Of a DNA stretch of 64,000 nucleotides, positions 48,681-60,709 are shown piece by piece (position 1 is the stretch's first letter; each line of letters opens with the position of its first letter). The position numbers and the translations under genes are program-made. This stretch comes from Pogona vitticeps (taxonomy: Eukaryota; Chordata; Lepidosauria; Squamata; Agamidae): NCBI RefSeq assembly GCF_051106095.1, contig NC_135785.1, positions 100,864,501 to 100,928,500 of the forward strand, given 5' to 3'. Below the pieces are notes generated by a model. It was not told where the DNA came from. It did not search any database and saw only the letters and a program-made list of their open reading frames with translations.

Positions 48681-49524
48681 TATTATTGCCATTTCTCTTC
48701 AATGTAGTTCCCTTTCCACTTCACAGCCATGATTCTTTTGTTCCGCCCCTTTGGCAGTATATTATTTATTTAACTGGGCTTTGTTGTAGTTCATGATGTG
48801 CCGCACAATGAATAACACAATTGTGTCACGGACCCTAGACTCTGGTAATCAATCATCTACAGTTATATGACGGCACTACTGGCAACAAATAAAGCTGAAT
48901 TTTTCAGTCCGACTGCTTTGCCCAAATTAGAGATGGAAGAGACATTCACATTAACTGTTTTTATATGAATTTACAAACTTTGTGGTCTATAAGCTCATTT
49001 TTATATATTTTATGCAACATTTCTATCCTGCCCTTCTAATGTTTATACACCACTCAGGCAGCAGAGCAGTTAAATGCAATAATAAAATGCAATAGAATTA
49101 CAAAATTGTGTTGTACAACAAGTCCAAATAGCTGATTAAAACTCATGAAATAGATGTGTGCCTGAACATGAAGGTCTGTGCTACACCAGGAAATATGGTT
49201 GAAGACTGTGACAAGCTTAGCCAGTCAGAACAAGGAATTATAGAGTTTTGCTCAGGCTATGGAATGGGTTCTTTCCATTGTCTCATCCACCAAATGTTCA
49301 TGCATGTCTTTCGGTTCTCCTAATTTGGTAGGAGCCACAACTGTCAAGATTCCTCCCCTCTTCCAGTTTTCAAATGTAAATAAATGTTCATTACAGAAAA
49401 AGTATATCTTTCAAAAATACAAAATGTACTTTCTTTATTGGATGAAACATGTAAAATGTATACATTATGAAAAATGTGTGTCTATTAGGGAAACTGCAAA
49501 ATAATTAAGGGCTGTCAGATTAAT
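48681..49524. other. No recognised feature
   Basis: Unique-looking AT-rich DNA. Confidence 0.4.
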
Positions 49525-49730
49525 TTCAACATTTGGCAACCTTGCCAGGGTTTTCTAAGTAGAGGGTATTAAGAAATGCTTTACCATTCCTTTCTTCTGG
49601 GTGTATCCTGGGACTGTAGAGCTTGCCCAAGGCTTCATAGGCTGGCTTCTCCCCCAGGACACAAAGCAGGAAATTGAACTACGGAACAGATACTTATCTC
49701 GCCGAGCTGTCCAACCATCCCAGAATGAAA
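49525..49730 (-). mobile_element. tRNA-derived SINE, diverged
   Basis: In antisense: GGTTGGACAGCTCGGCGAGA at the head and GCCTTGGGCAAGCTCTACAG in the body match the family at 42808-43040. AAAACCCTGGCAAGGTTGCC is at the 3' side. Confidence 0.65.
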
Positions 49731-49784
49731 CAATTTTTCACAAAGAAAAAAAAATAGCTAGGATCCTGTTGTGAAAACTGTGCA

Positions 49785-50087
49785 TATAAAGGCCATCATG
49801 CAAGCAGTTTTCATAGTTTGCCTGCTGTCCACCACACAATCAACCACACACACAATCAAGAGCACAAGATGACAACTGAGGGTGAATCAGAAAGTCTACA
49901 AAGTGATTCCTACTGCTTTTGTGGTTGCCCATACACAATCATGGCAACCGAACAAGATCGTGCTCGATGCCTTACCATCTGGTATGAAAAAAGGATGGGA
50001 AGAAAATACAGTGAATTTTGCAGAAATGCGGCAAAAATGAGGCTGAGAGATTTTCACATCCCTAGAGAAGATACATTAAAATGGTAG
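49785..50087 (+). other. Unrecognised short open frame with upstream TATA-like motif
   Basis: CATATAAAGG at 49783-49792 lies about 80 bp upstream of an ATG (49869) that opens 72 codons to a stop at 50085-50087. The peptide starts MTTEGESESLQSDSYCFCGC and includes WYEKRMGRKYSEFCRNAAKM. Composition is protein-like and not repeat-derived, but I recognise no domain. A GT at 50085 (TG/GTAGCT) could also be a splice donor. A chance frame remains quite possible. Confidence 0.2.
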
Positions 50088-50157
50088 CTGAAGAACAGAG
50101 TCCTCTTTTGCTTCAAAGAGGGTGACTATAGAGAGTGATGATTAAAAACTATTAAAA

Positions 50158-50348
50158 AGTATGTGTGTTCTGTGCTATCAAGTCTGAACTGGCTTATAGT
50201 GGGCTCAATAGGACTTTCGAGATGTGAGATATTCAAGGAGTAATTTTACCACTACCAATCCCCCAGTGAGTTCCCATGACCAATTGGGGATTTGAACTCT
50301 GTCCCCCAAAATCCTAGTGCCTCAGTCTGTCCACCACACCATGCTGGA
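50158..50348 (-). mobile_element. tRNA-derived SINE, antisense
   Basis: GTGCTATCAAGTCTGAACTG, GGCTTATAGTGGGCTCAATA, GGGGATTTGAACTCTGTCCC (a box B complement, GATTTGAACTC) and CTGTCCACCACACCATGCTG. The last block corresponds to the tRNA head (CAGCATGGTGTGGTGGACAG). A relative is disrupted at 33463-33716. Confidence 0.75.
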
Positions 50349-50998
50349 AATCATTAAACAAGTACCACGGTGAAAATTAAATAAATACAAAATTTATTGA
50401 AATTATAGCCAAGTGGTAAAAACTTTTAGATTTTAATACAAAAATAAAAGCAAAGAAGAGATTGTGGTAAATAGAGGAATAACATTAATGTTTAAATCAT
50501 AGCAAATGAAGCAGTTATAATGTGATCATTAAAGTCAATATAAAAGTAATATATGAAATAGTACAAAACTATTTAAGCCTTATAACAATATATTAAGCAA
50601 TGTGAAAGATACGTTAGTACCACTAATGATAGCAAAGTAACAATTAAGTCTCCTAACACCCTCCAGTCCAAATTTTTTAAAGAATGCAAGAAAACATACA
50701 TTAAACATTAAAGGCCGTTGTGTCCTCTCCACTCCAGCTAACATAAACATTGTAAATTCCCAGAAATAAAGGGAAAGTGTATCTACCGAAGGAGAGTTCA
50801 GGATTCTTAGGTGCAGAAAAAAGCTCCCATTTTTTTTTACAAAAAAGTTTGAAAAGTATTATCCAGCATTAAAAATAATTCACAGAAGTTAAAAAAACAC
50901 AAGAAAATAAAATAAGAAAGGTCCATCATAAAAAAGTCAACACTCAGCCAACCCAGTAATCCAAGTAAACATCCAATGACAAAATCCAGTAGTGTTAC
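50349..50998. other. No recognised feature
   Basis: Very AT-rich DNA with runs of A and AAAT-like motifs and no clear element. Confidence 0.4.
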
Positions 50999-51083
50999 AA
51001 CTGGAGTAGGCCCATAGAATCAGTAAGGTTTTGGTGAGTCAACACCAATGTAAGTTCCATAGACCCAATGGGCCTACTCTGGT
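50999..51083. repeat. Short fold-back sequence (MITE-like)
   Basis: AACTGGAGTAGGCCCAT at the left and ATGGGCCTACTCTGGT at the right are near reverse complements, separated by about 50 bp. I did not find a target-site duplication. Confidence 0.45.
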
Positions 51084-52209
51084 AGTGATTTGCTAATGGA
51101 TTTCAGCCTTTGGGTCAAACAAAGTCATAAACAATACATTATCTGAATGAATGCCCCAAAACCTCTGTTTATGATGGTTAGATATTGTGTTACTCCAGTT
51201 GGAACTGACTGTACAGCCAGTATCCTGTTGAGTATTTGTGTGTGCAGAGTTCCAGTTGTGGAAGCTACCTTGGTGATCTATAAGGTAGCAGTCATGTGCC
51301 TGATTGTGCAGGACTAATAATTTAATGGGTCACTGTGGCAACTTTCACCATTTGGGCAGACCATCTGGATGCACATCAGTACTGAATAGGATACTGGCCT
51401 ATACTGTTTAATGACTGGATCAACGTTTTATTTGCTTCTATTATCTCTCCCTTTTAATTGGGACCTATCTTTTAATTATCCCAAAGTGCTTCCCTAGTGT
51501 CAGGTGAAGTCAGTTATTAGAAATCTGTCATCTCAGCTTTAATTGGTACACTGATAACAAAAAGCTATTCAGTTGTGGAAGCTAAGTATAACAGCTTAGT
51601 AGACGTATGAATGGTAAAACCCATCTTATTTAATATGGACTAAAACATAAAACAAACTGAAACATATTAGAAGAGAAACCTTTGGCTTGTCAAGAATGTC
51701 CAAGTAGATACTAGTTGGTATAGAACCCTGACTATGTGAAGAGAGGGAAAATATTAAATGTCAAGTTATACATATATACAACCTGTTAAAATTATAAGTT
51801 ATTATACTCTGCATCATTTCAGAGTCCGGTAATTTAAAAATAAGCTTTTGTTCTAATATTTTTAATTGGAGCTTCCAAATGTCAGGTAATGCAAAGGGAC
51901 TCAAGCTTTATACAGTTAACATTAACTCCAAGGAAGTAGAGTACAGTATCATGTATTCCATGATAGTGGAGGACATGGATAGTTTTTAATTTGAGCCATA
52001 CCACTGTGGGAGAAAAGGCCCAGACAAATCCATCACAGTGTTTGTGAATGAAAGGTGCACAGTACAATGAATGAATCTAGGCCTTTACCAGCTCTTCCAT
52101 GCTCAGAGCATCCGGGAGCAGACAGAAGAAATAATTATTCCCTTGTCATTCTTAGAGATATTTCACAGGCAGACTGTAGATCACCATATGAAGAGACCAC
52201 TAGACAACC
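51084..52209. other. No recognised feature
   Basis: Unique-looking DNA up to the L1 target-site duplication. Confidence 0.4.
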
Positions 52210-52502
52210 TAGGCCTTTGTTTTGTGTTTGTTTGTTTGTTTGTTTGTTTATTTATTTATTTATATTAAAGCTGGGGATAAGGTATGGAATACAGAAGGTA
52301 AACGGGGATGTGGGGGGAAAATAAGGGGGGAGGAGAACACAAAATGTACTGTCATCAAATCCTGTTTGTGTTGCAATATCAAGTCCAATATTTTTGCCTT
52401 TCTACATTTGATTGCCCTTTCAGATTCCTACTTTCAGTTACATCTTAGTTTAATTCTATGTTACTGAAGCTCTACCTACTCACGCAAGTCATTTATATAA
52501 TA

Positions 52503-52706
52503 GTGGCCGGCATCTTCAGAAGACTGGAGTAGGACCTCTGTCCATGCTCTGTTCCTACTCCAGTCCATTTCCTACTCCAGTCCTCTGAAGATGCCGGCCA
52601 CAGAGAATGGCGAAATGTCAGGAAGAACAACCTTCAGAACACAGCCAAACAGCCCGAAAAACCCACAACAACCATTAGGTCCCTGACGTGAAAGCCTTCG
52701 CGAATA
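52503..52706 (+). mobile_element. Penelope-like element fragment with inverted terminal duplication
   Basis: It is flanked by the exact 13-bp duplication CATTTATATAATA (52490-52502, 52707-52719) inside the L1 3' region. 52503-52534 is a near-perfect inverted copy of 52570-52601 (CTGAAGATGCCGGCCAC region). The rest (GGAAGAACAACCTTCAGAAC, AGCCCGAAAAACCCACAACA, AAAGCCTTCGCGAATA) matches a terminal sequence I associate with squamate Penelope-like elements, which often insert with an inverted partial copy. Family assignment is from memory. The bounded insertion itself is clear. Confidence 0.65.
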
Positions 52707-53432
52707 CATTTATATAATAAATCTCACCGTTCAGTTGCCTTTTGAATTGGACAGTCTTTCAATACTTCCAATAGTATATCCATTTCTGCCGCTTCCCATA
52801 TCTTCTCGAGAAGCTCCTCTTGTTTCAGTATCTCCGATTTCTTCCAATTCTTAGCATAAAGAATTCTGGCTGCAGTGATTATATATACAGTATGACTAGA
52901 TAATTCATTGTCTTATCTATATTATCTGGTATAATGTTCAGTAAAAACAATTCTGGTGTTAGTGGAACATTACAAAGCAATATTTTTTGTAACAAAGTAC
53001 GTACTGCTATCTACTACTGCTTCAGTTCTCTACAAGTCCACCACATATGATAAAAGCTTCCCTCTTGTGTTTCGCACTTTCAATACATATGACACCTCTG
53101 TATAAATCTGACTTTTTTTGGAGTCATATACCACCTATAAAACATCTTTTATGAGTTCTCCTCAAAATTTACTGATTTTGTGAGCTTTATATTATTTTTC
53201 CCATATATGCAACCATTGATCAATATCAACATTATGTCCTATATTTTATGCCCACCTAATCATACATTCTTTTACAAACTCATCTTGCATTTTGGTTTTG
53301 AGCAGAAAGTCGTACATTTTCTTAAGTGCTTTCTCATTTGAACCCAACAAAAATTTATCAAATACTGTTTGTTCCATGTAAAAGCTCTATATTTTATCTT
53401 TTGTGTACCTAAATTCCATTTGTGCTCTAGAC

Positions 53433-53568
53433 CAGTGGTTCTTAACCTTTGTTACTCAGATGCTTTTGAACTGCAACTCCCAGAAACCCCAGTCAGGACA
53501 GCTGGTGGTGAAGGCTTCTGGGAGTTGCAGTCCAAAACTTCTGAGTAACCCAAGGTTAAGAACCAGTG
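53433..53568. mobile_element. hAT MITE, 136 bp, inside L1 ORF2
   Basis: Ends CAGTGGTTCTTAACCTT and AAGGTTAAGAACCAGTG are inverted repeats with one mismatch. The exact 8-bp duplication is CTCTAGAC (53425-53432, 53569-53576). The interior is palindromic (GAACTGCAACTCCCAGAA against TTCTGGGAGTTGCAGTCC). Same family as 11525-11666. Confidence 0.92.
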
Positions 53569-55784
53569 CTCTAGACCACCAGTCTAGATATATGTTTTGT
53601 GTTTCTAACTCTTCTTTTAATAAATCTTGGTATCTTAAAGGTTTCGCCTCTGTCATGAGGTTAGGTTGTGTAAAAGCCCTCTATACATGATACCCAGACT
53701 GGTGTTTGTTTGTTTTTTGGTAGATCTGCTAAATCCAAGTCCCTAATAAGGCTCTTCTTATCATGTGTGAGTTGAAACTTTTCTACTCTTTATCTTTTTT
53801 GTACTATAGAAAAACATGTCAACCTAACTGTAGATCATGTCCTTCCAACTTGAGTGGTCTATCATTACTTAAGTTATCCATTCCTTTATCTAGACTAATA
53901 CACAGGCTCTATAATGCCCAATTTGGGAGACCAAAACATACTCTTTGTTTGGCATTTGGATTGCTTTGATTTTAATTCCAGTTTTTTTAAAAAAACTTAT
54001 TAAACAAATCTCATGACTACCTTATTAAATTCTTGGGGAAATGACTGTTTTAATATTATGGGAATTGTCTGAAATAAAGATAAAATTTTAGGTAGAACAT
54101 TCATTTCGATGGTTGTTATTCTTTCCATCAATGCTAGCTGTAATTTATCCCATCTCTCCAAGCTATTCTGTATCTCTTTAATTAACTTCATATAATTGTC
54201 TTTGAATAATGTCCTTGTCTTCTTTGTGGTTTGAATCCCTAAGTATCTGACTCTCTTCTGTTCTTGAAAGTCAGTCCTTTCTATTAATTTCTGTTGTTCT
54301 TGATCTCTCATGTTTTTAACAAGTATTTTTGTTTTCTTTTGTTTTATTTTCATTCCCAACATATCACCAAAATTTGTCAGCATCTCCATCAGGTCTTCAA
54401 TTGAGTCCACTAGATCCTCCAATATAATGATTAGGTCATCTGCAAAAGCTTGGAGCTTAAAAGTATGTCCTCTTACTTTGGTCCTTTTATTTCCTTTTTA
54501 TCTCTAATTTGCTCGGTTAATATTTCTAGAGTAAGAATGAATAGTAGTGGAGAGAGTGGGCATCCCTGTCTCGTACCTTTCTGTATTTGTATTTCTTTCA
54601 TCAGCTCTCCATTGATTCTAACTTTTGCCTTTTGCTGGGTATAGATTGCTTTGATTAATTTCAAAAATCTTTCTCCCACTTGTAGTACCTTTAATTGCTA
54701 TAGCATAAAATTCCAATTCAGATTATCAAAAGCTTTCATGTTTTAAGACATTAATTTTTCTGCCTTCTATTATCAATTGTTTATCTTGGATGGCTCTTAA
54801 AACCCTGTTTTTAATTGATTTCTTTATAAATCTCATGTAGATCTCTTTGGGGAGATTATTTCTTCGTGCATATGCTGAGCTCACCCTATATGTTGCCTCT
54901 ATAAATTGTTGCTGTTTGGCTGCTTCCATCCCTATTTCTGCAGCCAGAGCCTTACTCATTAATATCTCTAGATCTTCTCCTTCATTTTCTGCCACATTTT
55001 GAAATCTAAGCATCTTCAATGCTCTCTCCATCTCTAGCATAATTAATGTCATCACCTTGTTTTTGATCCTTCTGCACTGCCTTTAATGTTTCTTCAGTTT
55101 TATTCACTTTAGCATCTGTTCCTTTCACCTTTTCCTCAAGTTCTTGTGTCTTTGTTTTATTCTCAGCTATCTGTTGTTTGGCATCTGAGATCTGCTATTT
55201 GGTTGAGACATTCATTTACTTGTTGAAATCCTCCTGTTAATAAGTTTTGCATGGTAGTCTGCTATTCTTTGTCTGGTTCTTGTGCCACTAGTTTCCCATA
55301 TTTTGAGACTGGGCTGGAGAAGTTCCTGGCATATGGAACTTTGGTTTTTTGGAGGCCATTTCAAGTTTTTTTCAATCTCAATATCTCAATTTTTCTCCTG
55401 CTATCTCTGAATGAACTTTGTGTAAGTTATTATGTATCCTTCACCAAACTGACCAACCCTCAAATCTACCACATGCTCTTTCAGACGTTTCCATTATTTT
55501 AATCAACAACCAAAACCCTCCCCCAGATTCTTCCTCCAACCCTTACACAGGTTTTATAATGTACAAATCAGCTTTCAGCCCAGCAGTTTAAAATACAACT
55601 GTGGCAAAAATGTTCCTTCTTCTCAAGAAGCCTAACAGAGTCAATATGTCTCTCGACCTCTATTGCCAGAATCCCATGCAATCTAAAGAGAAGACCAAAG
55701 CTAAAAAAGATCTCCAACGTTTACATCTCAATATTTGTATAGTTCCAACCTCAGTACAATGTTCCAGAATCCCAAAAAGGTTTC

Positions 55785-56208
55785 TGTGGGGAAAATCCCC
55801 AGGGAACCCTGCTTGGAAGCCAGCCAAGCAGCAGTTGCATGAAAACCAGGGAGAGATCTCTGATAAATGAAGACACTGCAGACTTTATCTTGTTAGTATT
55901 CAGGTACCGGTAGAGAAGAAGAAGAATATGAAGAATATGGCTCCCTTCTTCACCCCAGACGTTTTTATTAAGCACGCAAAACAAGCAAAATTAGCATAAG
56001 ATAAGAATTTGGCCATAGAGGCGTCGTGTGGTTATCAGTCTTAAGGCATTCCACGCCTGCGCACAACGAGAATCACATAACAATGGGATGATTATAAGGA
56101 GAATCACAGGAGAATGCATGATTGTACTAAAATAATGATTATGTTAAACATCACTGATGTATCCCTTAATAGCCACAAGATGGAACTTTAGACTACAAAA
56201 TCCCCACA
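55785..56208 (-). repeat. 3' LTR of the fossil retrovirus
   Basis: 424 bp, beginning TGTGGGGA and ending TCCCCACA. It has the same length and, by eye, the same sequence as 60710-61133. In element orientation it contains CTTAATAAAAACG, a polyadenylation signal context. Confidence 0.93.
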
Positions 56209-56220
56209 TTCCCTCCGTTT

Positions 56221-57540
56221 GTATTTCATTTTGGATGAGCAAGTTACTGCCAGTAAGACTCCTGATGGTTCCTGAGTCCATGGAAGCTCTTCATTGATGG
56301 AGGGCAACAGCCATGTCATCTCAACCTGTATATCGTGCATCAGCCTCACCATAAAAATCACCTACTCTAGAAAGGAACACATGATATTAGAATTGATACA
56401 ATTGCGTAGCAGATAAAGACATTGATTGTACAGATGTTTGATATCACTTAGAGAAAACATTAATTAATGAAGGAATACATTGTTTAAAACAAGCATAAGG
56501 CAAATACAAATTTTCAGTAAAATAATACCATGCATTAGTAGTATGCAAAGCCATCCCATAGGGAAGTTTTAATATTATTGGTAATAATGGTATCACTCAA
56601 ATCAACTAATATATGCTCAATTGAAAGCTGCAAGTTATGGAAGCAAATAATACTTTGAGTATCTATTACAATAAAACATAGTATAAGTATGTGCAAGCAA
56701 TTAGCGATGCTTTAACTGAAAGCTGCTTTAACTAGTCTATTTCACTCTGCAGAGCTACCATGATTCATGTAGTAGCATTAACTGTTTTTCTTCCAGGCGA
56801 CAAGTCAGACCCAAAATGTTATGCCTGTTCTTGTGCAATAATGCCTCGATGTGACCTCAATGTGAGTGCACCTGTAAAAAGATTTGGGTGCCCACTATAT
56901 TTCCATCCCAATGTGGAATGTTCTAGGCCATTGGGATTAAGGGAGGCATTCTTTTAAAACATTGTCCAGATCAAGTGAAACCTGGAACCTTGGCATTCCA
57001 GTTCCCTGCATGAATACAACAGAAACAGAAAGCTCAGATGTGGTGCGTAAACTGAACCTTTGAAATATTAGAAGTAGGAGGAACAGCATGGAAAAGAAGT
57101 TCAGATTGACCATGTTCTGAAATACTTTGCAAAGAGGCAAGAATTAAGGTTGGATCATCAATAAGACCAGGCAGTGAGCTCATGATTCATATAAAAGAGA
57201 AACATTCTGTCCATGAACATCAAATATATACTGAGCATGTTGCACCCAAGAATTGCCTTGATTGTCCGGAGCAGAAATACGTGGAACCAAGAACAGTTCA
57301 AGCAGTCCTAGGAGTCGGATGGCAGAGATCCACACCATCTTGCCAGGATCCAAACAGCGCCTTTGTCCAGTGCGACTGCAGCATCCTTATCCCCAGGTGA
57401 CCAAGAGAATTGATCCCTTACCACTCAGGTGGTAAACATTCTGTCCTGAAATGAACTTTAACTTGGGTTGTGAACCCTGTTAATGAGGAAAAAGCAGAAA
57501 ATTTAAAGTATACAGAACTTTTGCAACAACCATAGGAACA
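56221..57540 (-). mobile_element. Fossil retrovirus internal region, unassigned
   Basis: Between the pol remnant and the 3' LTR, where envelope sequence would be expected. I cannot recognise an envelope protein here, so the region is either too decayed or replaced. Confidence 0.4.
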
Positions 57541-58900
57541 ATCTGACCCAGAAACCCCTCTGCCTGAGGTTTGCTTCGCAAAAGAAATTTAAGGATTAAG
57601 TGTGCGCTTTCCACAATTGCTTGCCCTGTGGAATTAAAAGGAATCTCATGCTTCAGTGATAGTCCCCATTGAACATAAGATTCTTGAAAGGCAGATGATA
57701 TATAGACAGGTCCATTGTCCAGTCTGCAGGCCTAGGATGGCCCATTACAGCAATTGTTCCAAATGTAATGTTGAATAACTTGTCTTGCAGTCTCTCCATG
57801 AAGAGGAGATGCCAAATAAACCCAGAAAATGTATCCACAGTCAAATGTAATTTAGGCAAAAACCTGCACTTGTGTGACATCCACGTGCCAACTACAATGT
57901 CTCTTGCCTGAGTCATTGGGATAGAAAACATTCTGTGAAACATATTTACAGAGTAATGAAACATGTCATGAGAAGCAAATAGGATCAGAAAAAAGACTAA
58001 AGCACATGAATTCTGCTTGAAAGCTGAATCAGCAACAGCATTCCCTTCAGTAATAAATCCCGGAAGTTGAGGGTGGGAACATATATGGGCAATGGAACAG
58101 AATGCTGTTCTGCTTTAAAGTAACAAAGTCAGGAAAACAGTGAAAACAAATCCTTATCTATGGAAGGAGACAGATATTAAAAAAGCAAATGCCTAAAAAG
58201 CTTATAAACGTGTGTCTACAACAAACTTAAACTCATCATTAGAAAAAAGTTCAAATGCTGCCACGTGACAACACCTTGGAAAGGCAAACCATCTGAAAAA
58301 AGCGTCTGTGGAAAAACAAGTGGTTAATTGATAAAAAACACAGGAAAGCAGGCGCTTGTCTTTTGGAGAGTTCAGCATCACCCTGCAGAAAAGAAAAATA
58401 GAGTTACTACATCCCTGACAATTGTGATAACATCTGGAACGATGCCTTGGCAGAACAAATCTGCAACTGCTTTAACACAGGAGTCTTGTCAGTAGAGAAT
58501 TGCAGTTGATAGCCATGGCGTAGCTAAGATAGCACATGAAAGAGGAATGCTCTCAGTAGGCAGGCGAGCCACAGCTTGCAGATGAAGTTGTTGAGAGATC
58601 AGCTGTAAGAAGCCTTCATTGATGCAGTGATAAGGATGATGTCAGCTGGAGTTACCACAATAACAATAACAGGTGAAGAACGACCAGGGAGTGCAGAGAA
58701 CAACCGTGAGAGATCATTTGTAGACAATACCAAAACTGATGCGCCCAATTGATATCTCAATGGTATAGATGCAAAAGTTTATGTCCAGTCTGTTGTTTTT
58801 TCTGTGGGCTGCACAAAAACCCTTCTGCAAGAAGACTGTAGGTTGCCAAATGATTCTCCATTTAGACTGTCCGAACACAATGGCATTCTCTTGGCAGAAC
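57540..58900 (-). mobile_element. Decayed pol (RNase H/integrase) remnant of the fossil retrovirus
   Basis: The end of RNase H and the integrase zinc-binding region (HDMFHYSVNMFHRMF, then PMTQARDIV) precede an integrase core block (LHLTVDTFSGFIW) at about 57.85 kb. This order is typical of class II retroviral pol. The region carries many breaks. Confidence 0.65.
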
Positions 58901-59194
58901 GCCCAGAATCGCTGATAAGAAGTCTGGGCATTGCGCCAGGTGTGGACCTTGAATTTGCTACTTCACAGAGGAAGAGAGAACAATACAGACTTTATGTCCT
59001 AGCAGGCTGCACTGAATCCGTGGATGAGATTATAGGTCCCATCACGCTGAGATATTCAGGAAACTGCTAAGCAATGCAAGGTGTGATAGAATTTGTAGTT
59101 CTAGGAAGAACATGGAACATAGTGTCCAGGATGTTGCAAGTGGCTTGAGAGTAACAATGCTTTCTCCAGATTGGAAGGTGATGGGGGAAGCGCT

Positions 59195-60544
59195 TTAAGG
59201 AGTTGGCTCACCTCCTCCCACCCCATATGCATTTTTCTCTCTTACTGGCCAGGTGGGGGGGCAATCTTTCTCAGCTCTGACTGTCCAGCTGAGTAGGATT
59301 TTTCCCCAAACCTGAATGTTTGCCATGCGAGTTATCAATCCTGGCACAACATTCAAGCTGAAACAAACAAAATCAGCGCATGTAAAAACCAGAACAGTGT
59401 AGCCTTGAGGAATAGCGGCACATTTAGCTTTAGAAACATAGACCCATTGTGGCAGTTCAAAACAGGCCTCCTGTTGGGCTGCCCCCCTTACATTTTCTTC
59501 CTCCTCCCCTTCTGATTTCTCACAAGACACATGGCATGCTTGTAAAGCTTCTTTTGTATACCAGCCCGTGACATCACATGAATCCTGCAGATCCCCTATT
59601 ATTCTCTCTTGGCCTGGGGGCGGCCCTGGGTCCCATTTCCCTGGGTCCCATTTCCCATGTGACCTTGGCTGACTGAGAACTGCGTCCATGAGACGGACTT
59701 GAACAGCAGAAGCGAATATACCTTCTCCAATAATAATTGGCTGACGTACAGAAACAACAGCATTAATTTCTGCTTGCTTAGTTGCTAAATCTTGCCATCC
59801 TTGAAGGCAAATAAGTCCTTCTGCTGGTGGAAGGAGACCCCTACTCCAGTCACTAGGGGCTGGCTGTTGGGCGGATGAGGATTCCGGGAGAGTCTGTGTC
59901 TGTTTGTCCTTGAGACTGAGTTGCAGTTCGCGGACGCCTTGATATGGGAGCAGTTCAGAACTATGAGAAACTGCCGCGGCATCTCCCTGTGCCTGTGCTT
60001 GTGTTCCCTGAACGCCAGGATAAGCAGTTTCTAAAGCAGCACCCACTGTATCCATTAAAGGACAGTTAGAAATTTTGTTCTCAGTTGCCTGATGAACGGC
60101 AGGACTGGGAGACAATGCTGAGGTGTTCCCAGGCTGAGGCTCGGTTGGCTGGGCAGAATGAGACAGAGAGTCCAGCAGTGGAACCGAGGGGGCTGGTGTG
60201 AGAGGAAGGGGAGGCAAAATTTGAGGGAGTTGTTTGAACAAATTATTTTCGAATTCTTCATCGAAAAGAATGTTCCGTGGTGGTGCCAAGCCTTGAAGGC
60301 AAGTACGCACTTTGCAGCATGTAGAAAGCACTTTTGCTGTAACTCTTGGATGTCCCTGTAAACAGCTGCCTATTTTAGACCATTCCTTGAGGTCCAGTGT
60401 CCCTTCTTCGGGGATCCAGGGGCATACATCCCGAATAGTATGAACTAAATCTTCCACTTCTGTGCGTGTGGTCGTGTGACCATTCCTTTTTAATAAGAAG
60501 TGGAGGTCCTGTACTTCCTGAAGATTAGATACAAAGCTCCCCAT
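59195..60544 (-). mobile_element. gag-like frame of the fossil retrovirus
   Basis: A 449-codon open frame starting 166 bp inside the 5' LTR boundary. The first 90 or so residues resemble a betaretroviral matrix: MGSFVS (N-myristoylation type), then VCPWIPEEGTLDLKEW. The middle is proline- and glutamine-rich. The second half does not show a capsid homology region I can recognise, so the frame may cover only the matrix end of gag plus unrelated sequence. Confidence 0.7.
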
Positions 60545-60689
60545 GTTGCCAGGAGGCTAGGTGTCTAACTTGACAAATTCAACACTCACCCGGGATCCTT
60601 GCGGATGTGTGACGTCTGGAACCCTTGCCGGGCGAGGGCAGTGTGAATAGTCGCGCTGTTGCGTTGCTCAGCTTGTCCCGTGCTTCTTG

Positions 60690-60706
60690 CCTCACACGGG
60701 GCACCA
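60690..60706 (-). promoter_or_regulatory. Primer-binding site matching elongator tRNA-Met
   Basis: The plus strand reads CCTCACACGGGGCACCA, which is the 3' end of vertebrate elongator tRNA-Met including CCA. In element orientation it lies 3 bp downstream of the 5' LTR, the correct place for a primer-binding site. Lysine tRNA sites (TGGCGCCC...) are usual in betaretroviruses, so this is a different primer choice. Confidence 0.8.
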
Positions 60707-60709
60707 AAA

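Noticed and set aside
60690-60706. Fragment of a tRNA-Met gene
   Set aside because: Only 17 bp match, at the exact primer-binding position next to an LTR; no upstream tRNA body is present.
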